Assembly: GCF_023634645.1 (NCBI RefSeq)
Contig: NZ_JAMKMR010000002.1
Location: forward strand, 62,001-126,000
DNA: 64,000 nucleotides
Direction of reading: 5' to 3'
Origin: Vibrio sinus
Lineage (GTDB): Bacteria; Pseudomonadota; Gammaproteobacteria; Enterobacterales; Vibrionaceae
Both the position numbers and the translations under genes were made by a program. Shown piece after piece: positions 38,820 to 47,970 of this stretch (its first letter is position 1; every line of letters starts with the position of its first letter). A model generated the notes under the pieces. The model made no database searches, was not told the origin of the DNA, and was given only the letters and a program-made list of their open reading frames with translations.

Positions 38820-41231
38820 CTAAATAAGACTAGCCAGACGGTTAAGGTCGGATTGAATGGCACCTGCAGTCACATCTCGTCCGGCGCCAGGGCCTCGAAT
38901 GACCAGAGGGTTATCTTTGTACCACTTGCTTTCAATGGCGAAGATATTGTCACAAGGCAGCAGGTTTGCCAGTGCATGTTCTTTGTACAATGCTTCTACG
39001 CCAACAGTGGCGCTGCCGTCTTTGTCTAATCGGGCAACGTAACGCAATACTTTGCCTTGTTGTTGGGCTTTCTCTAGCCGCTCTTGCAAAATCTCGCTGA
39101 GCAACTGGCCTTTGTCTAAGAATTCATCCAAGGTCAAGGATTGCAGCTCTTCTGGTACTAGCGACTCTACTTTGACTTGTTCTGGCTCCAATGTGAGGCC
39201 AGCTTCTCGCGCCAAAATGACCAGCTTACGCATTACGTCTGAGCCATCGAGATCGGCTCTCGGATCTGGCTCGGTAAGTCCTTGCTGCCATGCTAGATCA
39301 ACTAATTCCGCAAAAGGGACTGAGCCATCAAATTGCTGAAATAACCAAGACAGTGTGCCAGAGAATATACCGGACAAGGCTGTTATATCGTCGCCACTTT
39401 CAGTGAGATCTCGCACCGTGTAGTTGATGGGTAAGCCAGCGCCTACCGTTGCGTTGTATAACCAATGGCGGTTAATTTTGGCAAATGCACATTGAACCTG
39501 TTGGTAGTAATCCCCGGAAGCCGAGCCTGCCACTTTATTTGCCGAGATAAGGTGCATACCTTGCTTGGCAATATCAAGATATCGGTTGGCAAGCTCTGCA
39601 CTGGCGGTTACATCGAGCACCACTGCATCATCATAGCCTTGGATGGCACCCAATCTCTTTATCCATTCTTTTCCTTCATAAGCTGTTGCTTCGTCGTCAA
39701 ATTTGTCTATTACCGACTTGGCGTCAATGCCAGACTCATCAAACCAATAGGTTTGGCTGCTGACGACGGCAACAAGCTCAAAGTTCATGCCTTGCCTTCT
39801 TTCTAACTCTTCTTTCTGGCTTTCAAACAAAGACAACCAGCTAGCGCCAATATTGCCTTTTCCGCACAGGGCAATCGCTACCCGTTTCTGTGCTTGGAAT
39901 AGGCGACTATGAATAGCTTGAATAAGTGGTGTGGTATCTGTCTTTCTTAACACGGCTACTAGGCTCAAAGCAGACGGAGTTTCGGTGATGAATTCCACCG
40001 GAGCATCTTTTAGCTGTTGATAGAAGGAGTAGCAATGGTTCGGGTTTTTGGTGACTCCGGCCCCCACTGCGGCCACTAATGAATAGCCTTCTTTGAGCTT
40101 AATTTCGCCGTCAATAGCAGAGTCTTGTATATAGTTTAGGGCACCATTGGCAATTTCAGTGGTGTAGGCCAGTTTTAAGCAATGCTTATCCGGTTGAGAT
40201 TCAAAGGTAAGAGGCTCAAGCTGTGCTTGCTTTAATCCATTCAGTACATTTTGCTGCAAGCGCTCAAAGTCATGACCAGAGCCGAAATCAATATGGATCA
40301 GTAATACGTCATCAAGAGAGGTGACAATCTTGGCGCCGCGTCCAGAGGCCAGTACTCGTTCGATGTGTGTCGAGCCTGATTCTGGCTCGTAGCTGCAGCG
40401 TAGATGCAGGTCCATACAACTTTGTGCGACGGGCTGAAGTGTTCGGCTATGTAAAACAGGTGCTGCGAGCCGTGCCAATTCACTGGTTTCATCAAGCCTA
40501 AGTAGAGGCAGTAGGCAAGTGTCTGCAACGACTCTGGGATCGGCACTATAAACACCAGCCACATCGCTCCATATGGTGACTCGGTCGACTTCGGCGAGCG
40601 CGCCAATCACGGTTGCTGAATAGTCCGAGCCATTTCGGCCAAGTAATACGGTTTGTCCGGACTCATCCTGCGCCATAAATCCAGTGATAACGATACGCTG
40701 GGTGGTGTTTTGGGCCAGTAACTCTTTGAGTAATGGATAGGAGGTGCCGCGATTGACTTCAGGCTGGGTGCCAGCTTCGGCACGTAAAAATGCGCGAGAG
40801 TCCTGTGCTGTCGCTGGCAAATCATGTTGGCAGAGCAAGGTGGCGAGTAAGCGAGAAGACCAGAGTTCGCCGTGTCCTAGCACAATGGCTTTCTTGCTTT
40901 CTAATAGAGGAGACTGGAGCTCACTCAAGGTGCTGAATTCATCGTCAAGTTGAGCAATCAGCTGCTGTTTGGCCTCTCCATCGATTAGCTGCTCTACCAG
41001 CTCAGTTTGAAATTGGCGAATAGATTGCAGTGTTTCGTGTGCGATTCGGCCATCTTTGTCGAGGGCATTTAAAAATTCAATCAGTCGGTTAGTGGTTTTT
41101 CCGGCAGCCGAGACGACGACAAGGTCATTGTCGCCTGAGTACTGGCCAAGTATTTTGACTACTCTTTGGTAGCATTCAGCATTGGCTAGACTGCTACCAC
41201 CAAATTTATGCAGTTGACGAGACAGAGTCAT
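38820..41231 (-). CDS. metL: Bifunctional aspartokinase II / homoserine dehydrogenase II
   Basis: An 803-residue fusion. The aspartokinase half begins LHKFGGSSLANAECY (KFGGSS motif) and has LLGRNGSDYSATVIGA. The homoserine dehydrogenase half begins VAIALCGKGNIGASWLSLF (NAD-binding G-x-G-x2-G) and has the catalytic ATVGAGLPINYTVRDL region. It supplies homoserine for methionine synthesis. It follows metB by 15 bp, forming a metBL operon repressed by MetJ. No threonine-type ACT regulation can be judged by eye. Confidence 0.95.
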   Translation of the reverse strand: MTLSRQLHKFGGSSLANAECYQRVVKILGQYSGDNDLVVVSAAGKTTNRLIEFLNALDKDGRIAHETLQSIRQFQTELVEQLIDGEAKQQLIAQLDDEFSTLSELQSPLLESKKAIVLGHGELWSSRLLATLLCQHDLPATAQDSRAFLRAEAGTQPEVNRGTSYPLLKELLAQNTTQRIVITGFMAQDESGQTVLLGRNGSDYSATVIGALAEVDRVTIWSDVAGVYSADPRVVADTCLLPLLRLDETSELARLAAPVLHSRTLQPVAQSCMDLHLRCSYEPESGSTHIERVLASGRGAKIVTSLDDVLLIHIDFGSGHDFERLQQNVLNGLKQAQLEPLTFESQPDKHCLKLAYTTEIANGALNYIQDSAIDGEIKLKEGYSLVAAVGAGVTKNPNHCYSFYQQLKDAPVEFITETPSALSLVAVLRKTDTTPLIQAIHSRLFQAQKRVAIALCGKGNIGASWLSLFESQKEELERRQGMNFELVAVVSSQTYWFDESGIDAKSVIDKFDDEATAYEGKEWIKRLGAIQGYDDAVVLDVTASAELANRYLDIAKQGMHLISANKVAGSASGDYYQQVQCAFAKINRHWLYNATVGAGLPINYTVRDLTESGDDITALSGIFSGTLSWLFQQFDGSVPFAELVDLAWQQGLTEPDPRADLDGSDVMRKLVILAREAGLTLEPEQVKVESLVPEELQSLTLDEFLDKGQLLSEILQERLEKAQQQGKVLRYVARLDKDGSATVGVEALYKEHALANLLPCDNIFAIESKWYKDNPLVIRGPGAGRDVTAGAIQSDLNRLASLI

Positions 41232-41246
41232 TTAAGGCATCTCCTG

Positions 41247-42416
41247 TTATTTTGCCAATTCGCTTGCTTTGTTGAGTGCTTGATCTAAATCTTGTATCAA
41301 GTCTTGTGCATCTTCTAGTCCAACGGATAGGCGTAAAAGCTGGTGGGAAACCCCTGCTTCTTTTAGCGCTTCTTCACCCATCGCTCGATGTGTCATTGTT
41401 GCCGGGTGGCAGATCAGGCTTTCAACCCCACCGAGTGACTCTGCTAATGAGAATAATTGAAGCTCGCTGACAAAGTGTTTAAGTTGCTCATAGTTGCCAT
41501 TGAATTCAAAACTAAGCATAGAGCCAAAGCCAGATTGCTGCTTTTTCGCAATCTCGTGGCCCGGGTGCTCGGGAAGGCTTGGATGATATAAGGTGCCTAT
41601 CAATGGTTGAGATTGAAGGTACTGCAGTATGGTGTGTGAGCTTTCCTCATGAACTCGCATCCTAGCTTGCAGAGTACGAATGCCACGCAGTGTCATATAG
41701 CTGTCAAAGGGTGTCCCGGTTGCACCAATACAGTTTCCCCACCATGCGAGTTCTTCTGCGTGCTGCTCAGACTTAGTTATGACGACACCACCAATAACAT
41801 CGGAGTGACCATTAATAAACTTTGTTGTGGAGTGAATAACAAAATCTGCGCCAAGCTCTAGAGGCTTTTGGTATACAGGTGTCAAAAAGGTGTTATCTAC
41901 CGCAACGAGGGCACCGACTTGCTTGGCCTGCTCGCACAATTGCGCAATATCAATGACGCGAACAAGAGGATTAGATGGCGTTTCAATGAGGACAAGTTTT
42001 GGTTTGAGAGCCATGGCTGAGGCAAGTGCTTGTGGGTCGGATTGATCGACAAACTGTACTTTGAAATCACCTTTTTGCGCTCGGGTGTTAAACAATCGAT
42101 ATGTGCCACCATAGCAGTCGTGAGGGGCAATAATGAGGTCACTCGGTGAAAGGAATGTGGATACCCATAAATTGAGCGCAGAGGTACCACAATTGGTGAC
42201 GACGGCTCCCTTACCAGACTCAAGCTTATACAGGGCTTTTTCTAGTAAGCCGCGATTTGGGTTCCCAGAGCGAGTGTAGTCGTATTGGGGGACATCACCA
42301 AATGCAGGAAAGCCATAATTCGTGGAAAGGTAAATGGGGGGAACCACCGCATGGTGCTGTGAATCAGACTCGATACCTGTACGTACCGCGATAGTGGCTG
42401 GTTTACGGGCGCTCAT
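41247..42416 (-). CDS. metB: Cystathionine gamma-synthase
   Basis: A 389-residue PLP enzyme of the Cys/Met metabolism family. The PLP-binding lysine lies in VIHSTTKFINGHSDVIGG; YDYTRSGNPNRGLLEKAL and ETPSNPLVRVIDI are also conserved. It condenses O-succinylhomoserine with cysteine. The start is the ATG at 42416 behind AAGGAAA; the longer frame is unconserved. It is divergent from metJ across a shared operator and is followed by metL. Confidence 0.95.
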   Translation of the reverse strand: MSARKPATIAVRTGIESDSQHHAVVPPIYLSTNYGFPAFGDVPQYDYTRSGNPNRGLLEKALYKLESGKGAVVTNCGTSALNLWVSTFLSPSDLIIAPHDCYGGTYRLFNTRAQKGDFKVQFVDQSDPQALASAMALKPKLVLIETPSNPLVRVIDIAQLCEQAKQVGALVAVDNTFLTPVYQKPLELGADFVIHSTTKFINGHSDVIGGVVITKSEQHAEELAWWGNCIGATGTPFDSYMTLRGIRTLQARMRVHEESSHTILQYLQSQPLIGTLYHPSLPEHPGHEIAKKQQSGFGSMLSFEFNGNYEQLKHFVSELQLFSLAESLGGVESLICHPATMTHRAMGEEALKEAGVSHQLLRLSVGLEDAQDLIQDLDQALNKASELAK

Positions 42417-42490
42417 AATCAGTTTCCTTTCTCGATGATCATTTAGACAGTTTCTGGGCTTTTGTTGCACACTTTACTTGTCAAAATATG

Positions 42491-42522
42491 AGACGTCAAC
42501 ACTTCTAGACGTCTATATGTCT
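42491..42522. promoter_or_regulatory. MetJ operator array between metB and metJ
   Basis: Four contiguous octamers read AGACGTCA, ACACTTCT, AGACGTCT and ATATGTCT. Two match the consensus AGACGTCT at seven or eight of eight positions. The array lies in the divergent metB/metJ intergenic region and should control both genes, including metJ autoregulation. Confidence 0.9.
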
Positions 42523-42593
42523 TTGCTTATGGCCTTAAATGTAGCTAAAATCCACAATAAAATTGACGTTACAACGAACATGAAAGGTGCGCA

Positions 42594-42914
42594 ATGGCAG
42601 ATTGGAATGGTGAATACATAAGCCCATACGCTGAACACGGAAAAAAAAGCGAACAAGTAAAAAAGATAACGGTCTCTATTCCGTTGAAAGTGTTGAAGGT
42701 TTTGACTGATGAGCGTACCAGACGCCAAATTAGCAATCTACGCCATGCGACAAATAGTGAATTGTTGTGTGAGGCATTTTTACATGCTTACACAGGCCAG
42801 CCGTTACCGACTGATGAAGATTTGCGTAAAGATCGCCCAGATGATATCCCAACAGAAGCCAAAGCGATAATGACGGAAATGGGGATTGAGTTTGAGTCTT
42901 ATGATGAAGAGTAA
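42594..42914 (+). CDS. metJ: Methionine repressor MetJ
   Basis: A 106-residue ribbon-helix-helix repressor. The DNA-binding strand is [20 protein letters not shown], followed by [20 protein letters not shown]. With S-adenosylmethionine as co-repressor it binds tandem eight-base met boxes. It is divergent from metB. Length and sequence are typical throughout. Confidence 0.97.
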   Translation: MADWNGEYISPYAEHGKKSEQVKKITVSIPLKVLKVLTDERTRRQISNLRHATNSELLCEAFLHAYTGQPLPTDEDLRKDRPDDIPTEAKAIMTEMGIEFESYDEE

Positions 42915-42963
42915 GATTTGTTAGCTTCTTAACGACTTTTTACAAAATAAAACTAAGCCAATG

Positions 42964-42997
42964 AAAAAACGCTGAACTGAGTGTCAGCGTTTTTTTG
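42964..42997. terminator. Bidirectional terminator between metJ and the malic enzyme gene
   Basis: AAAAAACGCTGA and TCAGCG followed by seven Ts form a stem between two convergent genes. The A-run on the left serves the minus-strand gene. Confidence 0.85.
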
Positions 42998-43004
42998 TTT
43001 GGAA

Positions 43005-44285
43005 CTAACTTTCCATATACCCCTTTGGCATGTCTATGCGAGCCACACCTGAATCAATCGCCGCTTTTGCCACGGCTTTGGCGACACGGGGTAGAAGTCG
43101 ATAGTCCATGGGTTTAGGAATAAAATAGTCTTTGCCAAATGTTAGCGCTTTTACTCCAGCGGCTTTGAGTATGTCTTGTGGTACTTTTTCTTTGGCCAGC
43201 TGCCTTATTGCTTCCACCGCAGCAAGCTTCATTTCATCGTTTATCTCACTGGCTCGAACGTCTAAAGCCCCACGGAAAATAAAGGGGAAACAGAGTACGT
43301 TATTGACTTGGTTTGGATAATCACTTCGCCCTGTACCCATGACGAGATCTTGCCTTGTTTGGTGAGCAAGCTCAGGTTTAATTTCTGGATCGGGGTTGGA
43401 GCAGGCGAACACAATCGGTTTGTCAGCCATTAATTGTAGCGCTTCGGCTGAGAGTAAGTTGGGACCTGAGACACCGAGAAAGACGTCAGCACCTTCAATC
43501 ACCTCTTCCAAGGTTCGTTTATCCGTATTGTTAGCAAATAGCTGTTTGTATTCGTTTAAATTGTCACGACGAGTATGAATGACGCCTTTGCGGTCTAACA
43601 TGTATATTTTTTCCCGCATCGCACCGCATTTAATCAATAACTCCATGCATGCAATCGCCGCTGCGCCTGCACCTAAACAAACAATGGTCGAATTTTGCAA
43701 TTGTTTGCCTTGCAGCTCGATGGCATTCAACATGCCTGCCGCGGTCACAATAGCAGTGCCATGTTGATCGTCATGGAAAACGGGCACATCACAACGTTCA
43801 ATAAGACGCCTCTCGATTTCGAAACAATCTGGTGCTTTGATGTCTTCAAGGTTAATCCCACCGAAGGTATCGGATATATTGGCTACCGTATCTACAAATT
43901 CGTCAATCGTTCGGTGTTTCACCTCGATATCTATTGAGTCGATACCAGCAAAGCGTTTGAACAGTAAGGATTTCCCTTCCATAACTGGCTTAGAGGCCAT
44001 AGGACCTAGGTTTCCCAGCCCTAGAATTGCGGTGCCATTTGATACCACCGCTACCAAATTGCCCTTTGCTGTGTACTTATAAACATTGTCCGTGTTTTGC
44101 GCAATTTCACGCACTGGCTCTGCAACACCTGGGCTATAGGCAAGGGACAGATCTTCGACGGTTTCTGCTGGAGTAGTGAGGGTAATTTCAATTTTCCCTG
44201 GGGTAGGGTTGGCATGGTAATCCAGCGCTTTTTTTCGTAGTTTGGACTCTGGAGCGCTTTTCTTGGTTGGTTTTTCTTCAGACAT
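43005..44285 (-). CDS. maeB: NAD(P)-dependent malic enzyme
   Basis: A 426-residue malic enzyme. LAYSPGVAEPVREIA, NGTAILGLGNLGPMASKPVM, APDCFEIERRL, FHDDQHGTAIVTAAGML (metal site) and VCLGAGAAAIACMELL (NAD(P) site) are all visible. It decarboxylates malate to pyruvate. This is the short form lacking the C-terminal phosphotransacetylase-like domain of E. coli MaeB, so cofactor preference is uncertain. About 200 bp with no recognisable gene separates it from the AraC-type gene. Confidence 0.9.
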   Translation of the reverse strand: MSEEKPTKKSAPESKLRKKALDYHANPTPGKIEITLTTPAETVEDLSLAYSPGVAEPVREIAQNTDNVYKYTAKGNLVAVVSNGTAILGLGNLGPMASKPVMEGKSLLFKRFAGIDSIDIEVKHRTIDEFVDTVANISDTFGGINLEDIKAPDCFEIERRLIERCDVPVFHDDQHGTAIVTAAGMLNAIELQGKQLQNSTIVCLGAGAAAIACMELLIKCGAMREKIYMLDRKGVIHTRRDNLNEYKQLFANNTDKRTLEEVIEGADVFLGVSGPNLLSAEALQLMADKPIVFACSNPDPEIKPELAHQTRQDLVMGTGRSDYPNQVNNVLCFPFIFRGALDVRASEINDEMKLAAVEAIRQLAKEKVPQDILKAAGVKALTFGKDYFIPKPMDYRLLPRVAKAVAKAAIDSGVARIDMPKGYMES

Positions 44286-44486
44286 TGGCGTTACTTTTTA
44301 TTGTAGTGAATGGGGCGCCGATTTTTCTGGCGCGAGGTGTCCTAATAGAGAGTGTAACCGACAAACGCTATTTCGAAAGTAAGGAGAATATGAGTTTGTT
44401 ACTCAGTGATCTAAATAGCATTTTATGCCCCATCACTTTATAAGCACACCCAATAGGTGAGTATGGAACGCTATAAGGAGGATGAG

Positions 44487-44888
44487 CTATTTAATGTTCT
44501 GGCATTGGAGCTGATTGTGTTTGCGAAAAGTACTCGGGCTTACGCCAAACTTCTTTTTAAACCCTCGACTTAAACTGACTTCTGAACCAAAGCCTAACAT
44601 GATAGCGATATCACGCACTCGGTCTGTTGTATGAATTAAGCGCTGAGCGGCTTCGTTCAGTCTGAGGTTTCGAACATAACTCGCCACGCTGTCGCCGGTT
44701 TCTCGTTTGAACATACGCTGCAGTTGCCATCGGGACCAGCCGCTGAAATTGGCAATGTCTTCCAGCGTTAGAGGGGTATGCAGGTTTTGGTGAATATACA
44801 GCAAAACCTGTTGGATTCGATTGCAAGCTACATTGGGAATTAGCGCTTCGGCGTCTAACGATTGTGGCTTTTTTGAGACACTGGCCAT
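44487..44888 (-). CDS. Short AraC-family regulator
   Basis: A 133-residue protein consisting almost only of the AraC DNA-binding domain. The two helix-turn-helix units are visible as TLEDIANFSGWSRWQLQRMF and VRDIAIMLGFGSEVSLSRGF, followed by the KKFGVSPSTFRK signature. No effector domain is present, so control may come from its own level or a partner protein, as in MarA/SoxS-type regulators. It follows the MFS gene by 5 bp and so is likely co-expressed with it. A role in aerobactin export or uptake is inferred from position only. Confidence 0.8.
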   Translation of the reverse strand: MASVSKKPQSLDAEALIPNVACNRIQQVLLYIHQNLHTPLTLEDIANFSGWSRWQLQRMFKRETGDSVASYVRNLRLNEAAQRLIHTTDRVRDIAIMLGFGSEVSLSRGFKKKFGVSPSTFRKHNQLQCQNIK

Positions 44889-44893
44889 GATGC

Positions 44894-46192
44894 TTACGAC
44901 GCATTTTTAGCGGTATGATTGCGGCTACTTTCTGGAATGGGTTTGGCAGTAATCAGATAGGCGACCAACAGGATGATGAAAGAAAGCAATAGGCTGATTA
45001 ACACCGGAATCTGCGCCGAAATACTTGCGGTAAACGCTAACAGAGAAGCAAATCCATAGCCCAAGGTATGAAACATAGAAATATAACCGGAAACAACGCC
45101 AGGAGAGCCACTAGATGTCGAGGTTGCTTTGGCCGTGTATGCGGGCACTAATAATGCAGAGCCACAAGAACACAGGATAATTGCAGCGCCAAATAACCAA
45201 ATATTGCCAAACAGATACAATATGTAGCCGACAACTAAACAAATGGCTCCCAACCTGTACATGGATGACATATCCAACCTTTTCTTTTTGATCAGTGTGA
45301 CTTGGCTTAAAAACGTTGCTAGGGCACCAAATGACAATAGTATCCCGATAGTGTTACTTACTTTTTCTATCGGCCAAGCCGTAATTGCAGTGATCATCGG
45401 AGTAAAGCTGTATTGGATTAACGCAACGGTGACACAAAGGCTAAAGGCGGTAAACAAGAAGGGCAGAATCGATTTAGGTGGTAGCCAGCCTAGGTGGTTT
45501 GCTTTGTTGCTCGCAACGGAGTGTTGAGATTGAGGCTTAGGTAAAAAGAGTACCGCAATCAATGCGAGCGTTGGAAAAATGGCCATAATGGCAATTGGCG
45601 CAAACGGGCTCATTTTCAGTAAACCGATAGCCAAAAGCGGGCCAATCAATCGCCCTGAGCTTAAGCCGACACTCACCCCGGCAATGGCTTTAACGCGCTT
45701 TTGTTCGCGCTCTTCTGCATCGAGGTCTTTACTGCCTGATGATTGAGCGAGAAGTATCGCCCAATGTTGCGCGGCTGGTACCATCCCGGATACTGTCAGC
45801 CCATATATGATCCTAGCAATAACGAGACCTGTTAATAGAATCAGGGTATGTTGCGTATGCGTGGCGCTCAGTTTTGTGAATAAGAAAATGAGAAAAAAGC
45901 TGACCGCCATCCCTATCAGCGCTTGAGAGACGACGATCTTGGGTCCGTGCTTATCACTAAATCTACCCCAGAATGGCGCGGATGGTAGGAATAAAAAGCT
46001 CCCTATCGCAATCACGATTGACCAAGTGGGTAATTGAAATGCTGAGATATTGACTAGGTAGGGTAAAGAGACGAGCAATCCGTTCTGGCCAACACCCATA
46101 AGCGATGCGACGAAACTGATAACAAATGACTTTAATTGAATAGAATCTCGAGATTTTTTCAAAATTACCGCCTCACTGTACAATCGCGACAC
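44894..46192 (-). CDS. MFS transporter, probable siderophore exporter
   Basis: A 432-residue protein with about twelve hydrophobic segments and the MFS loop 2-3 motif APFWGRFSDKHGPK. It lies in the aerobactin cluster, divergent from the FhuC-like gene across a Fur-box-like site, with an AraC-type gene downstream. Export of aerobactin is the simplest role; a drug efflux role cannot be excluded from sequence. The N-terminal 20 residues before the first helix are polar and the start could be slightly further in. Confidence 0.75.
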   Translation of the reverse strand: MSRLYSEAVILKKSRDSIQLKSFVISFVASLMGVGQNGLLVSLPYLVNISAFQLPTWSIVIAIGSFLFLPSAPFWGRFSDKHGPKIVVSQALIGMAVSFFLIFLFTKLSATHTQHTLILLTGLVIARIIYGLTVSGMVPAAQHWAILLAQSSGSKDLDAEEREQKRVKAIAGVSVGLSSGRLIGPLLAIGLLKMSPFAPIAIMAIFPTLALIAVLFLPKPQSQHSVASNKANHLGWLPPKSILPFLFTAFSLCVTVALIQYSFTPMITAITAWPIEKVSNTIGILLSFGALATFLSQVTLIKKKRLDMSSMYRLGAICLVVGYILYLFGNIWLFGAAIILCSCGSALLVPAYTAKATSTSSGSPGVVSGYISMFHTLGYGFASLLAFTASISAQIPVLISLLLSFIILLVAYLITAKPIPESSRNHTAKNAS

Positions 46193-46210
46193 ATACTAAC
46201 AAACAATAAT

Positions 46211-46229
46211 GATTATGAAAACCATTATC
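46211..46229. promoter_or_regulatory. Fur-box-like site between the MFS and FhuC-like genes
   Basis: GATTATGAAAACCATTATC matches the 19-base Fur consensus GATAATGATAATCATTATC at 16 positions. It sits in the divergent promoter region and could control both genes. Confidence 0.8.
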
Positions 46230-46296
46230 ATTTATGATTCTGTATGCTACATTACTGAGCTATTTAAAACATCAAGTGAAGCAACGCATATAAATC

Positions 46297-47064
46297 ATGT
46301 TTGTCTTATGTAATGCATCTTTTCAGGTCGATGGTGAGCAAATTTTGCATCCGACGACTTTAGAGTTTCAAGTGGGAAGAATAACCACACTGCTTGGCCA
46401 CAACGGCAGTGGCAAATCTACTTTGCTGAAGTTATTGAGTCGAGAATATGAGCCGAGTAATGGCGAAGTATCAATGGACTTGCAAAATATCCGTCATTTA
46501 TCCAACAAAGAATTTGCCAAGTTTGTCGCCTATTTACCCCAGCAGCCAATCATCCCAGAAGGTGTGACGGTTCGTGAGCTAGTTTTATTTGGTCGCTATC
46601 CATGGAAAGGCATGTTTGGTCGCTACAAAACTGAGGACTTTGAGTTAGTTGATCGCTCCATAGAGCAAGTCGGTCTTTCTCATATGAGTGGACATTTCGT
46701 GTCAACGTTGTCGGGAGGAGAGCGACAAAGAGCTTGGGTTGCTATGTTACTTGCCCAGCAGAGCCAGTGCATACTGCTTGATGAACCCACCTCAGCATTA
46801 GATATTGCTCACCAATATGAGCTATTACAGCTCATAAAAGATTTAAATAGTGAGAGCGGACTGACGGTTATCATGGTGTTGCATGATATCAATATGGCCT
46901 CAAAGTTTAGCGACCACTTGATTGCGCTTCATTCGGGAAAAGTTATTGCTCAAGGTAAACCCAAAGCGTTGATGAATCCGACCACACTCGAACATATTTA
47001 TGGCATTAAACTATCTATGTTTAATCATCCTAATGCTGATATTCCTGTCAGCTACGTACCTTAA
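46297..47064 (+). CDS. Ferric-siderophore ABC transporter ATP-binding protein (FhuC-like)
   Basis: A 255-residue ATPase with Walker A GHNGSGKSTLLK, signature LSGGERQRAWVAM and Walker B CILLDEPTSALD. The ARG(F/L)PW-like FGRYPWKGMFGR segment is typical of the FecE/FhuC iron-siderophore group. It is first of three co-oriented genes (ATPase, binding protein, permease) and follows a Fur-box-like site. Similar FhuCDB-type sets accompany aerobactin genes in other vibrios, so the likely cargo is ferric aerobactin. Confidence 0.9.
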   Translation: MFVLCNASFQVDGEQILHPTTLEFQVGRITTLLGHNGSGKSTLLKLLSREYEPSNGEVSMDLQNIRHLSNKEFAKFVAYLPQQPIIPEGVTVRELVLFGRYPWKGMFGRYKTEDFELVDRSIEQVGLSHMSGHFVSTLSGGERQRAWVAMLLAQQSQCILLDEPTSALDIAHQYELLQLIKDLNSESGLTVIMVLHDINMASKFSDHLIALHSGKVIAQGKPKALMNPTTLEHIYGIKLSMFNHPNADIPVSYVP

Positions 47065-47085
47065 TGCATTTTACGAGGATTTGTT

Positions 47086-47970
47086 GTGCATAAGATAATC
47101 GTCGCTCTTATCTGTCTATTTTCTTTTTCCTCCACTTTTGCCAACGAGATAGAAACGACTACGTTGACTTCTCCGCCCAAAAGAGTGGTTGTATTGGATT
47201 GGGCGTTAGCGGAAACCCTAGTCAGTATTGGCGTTAAGCCCGTGGGTGTCGCAGATGCAAAAGGGTACCGGCAGTGGGTTGAAATCCCGAAGTTACCTCA
47301 AAGCGTCGTTGATGTAGGCTCGAGGACAGAACCAAACTTAGAGCTGATTGCTCAACTTAAGCCTGATCTTATCATCGCAAGTAATCATCTATCACTTGTC
47401 TACCAACAGCTGAGTAAGATTGCACCGACGAAGATCTATACCATTTATGACAATAATAAAAGCCCTTACCTCAATGCTAAGCGGATCACTTTGGCACTCG
47501 GAAAGTTATTCCATAGAAGCAAACAGGCCAATTCTGTTGTCAGTGAGACAGAGCAAGTGCTTAAGGATGATAAACGTGTAATTCAGGAGAAGGGTAAAAA
47601 TAACAAGCCTGTGTTGTTTGTGAGATTTATCAACGACAATACGGTTCGAATTCATGGCAAGGGTGCGCTGATTAACTCCGTTGCGTCTGCCATGGGGTTA
47701 ACCAATGTCTGGACCAAACCGACTAACTTGTGGGGCTTTACCACAGTTGGTGTACCTGTTTTAGCGCAATACCAAGATGCCAATATTGTTATTCTCGGTC
47801 CATTGAGTTCCCAACAAAAGACGTTTTTGCAGCACTCGGCGCTATGGAATGCCATGAAGTTTGTGAAACAAGACTCGGTCTACACGTTACCGGCGATATG
47901 GACATTTGGTGGATTAATTGATGTACAGCGCTTTAGTCAAAATATAACCAAGGCATTCACGCATTTATGA
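47086..47970 (+). CDS. Periplasmic ferric-siderophore binding protein (FhuD-like)
   Basis: A 294-residue periplasmic binding protein of the FhuD/TroA fold. A signal peptide (KIIVALICLFSFSSTFANE) comes first. Then come PKRVVVLDWALAETLVSIGV, VDVGSRTEPNLELIAQLKPD and a C-terminal LPAIWTFGGLIDVQRFSQ. The start is GTG at 47086 with GAGGA upstream. It should deliver ferric hydroxamate/citrate siderophore, probably aerobactin, to the fused permease. The end overlaps the permease start by 4 bp. Confidence 0.88.
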   Translation: MHKIIVALICLFSFSSTFANEIETTTLTSPPKRVVVLDWALAETLVSIGVKPVGVADAKGYRQWVEIPKLPQSVVDVGSRTEPNLELIAQLKPDLIIASNHLSLVYQQLSKIAPTKIYTIYDNNKSPYLNAKRITLALGKLFHRSKQANSVVSETEQVLKDDKRVIQEKGKNNKPVLFVRFINDNTVRIHGKGALINSVASAMGLTNVWTKPTNLWGFTTVGVPVLAQYQDANIVILGPLSSQQKTFLQHSALWNAMKFVKQDSVYTLPAIWTFGGLIDVQRFSQNITKAFTHL

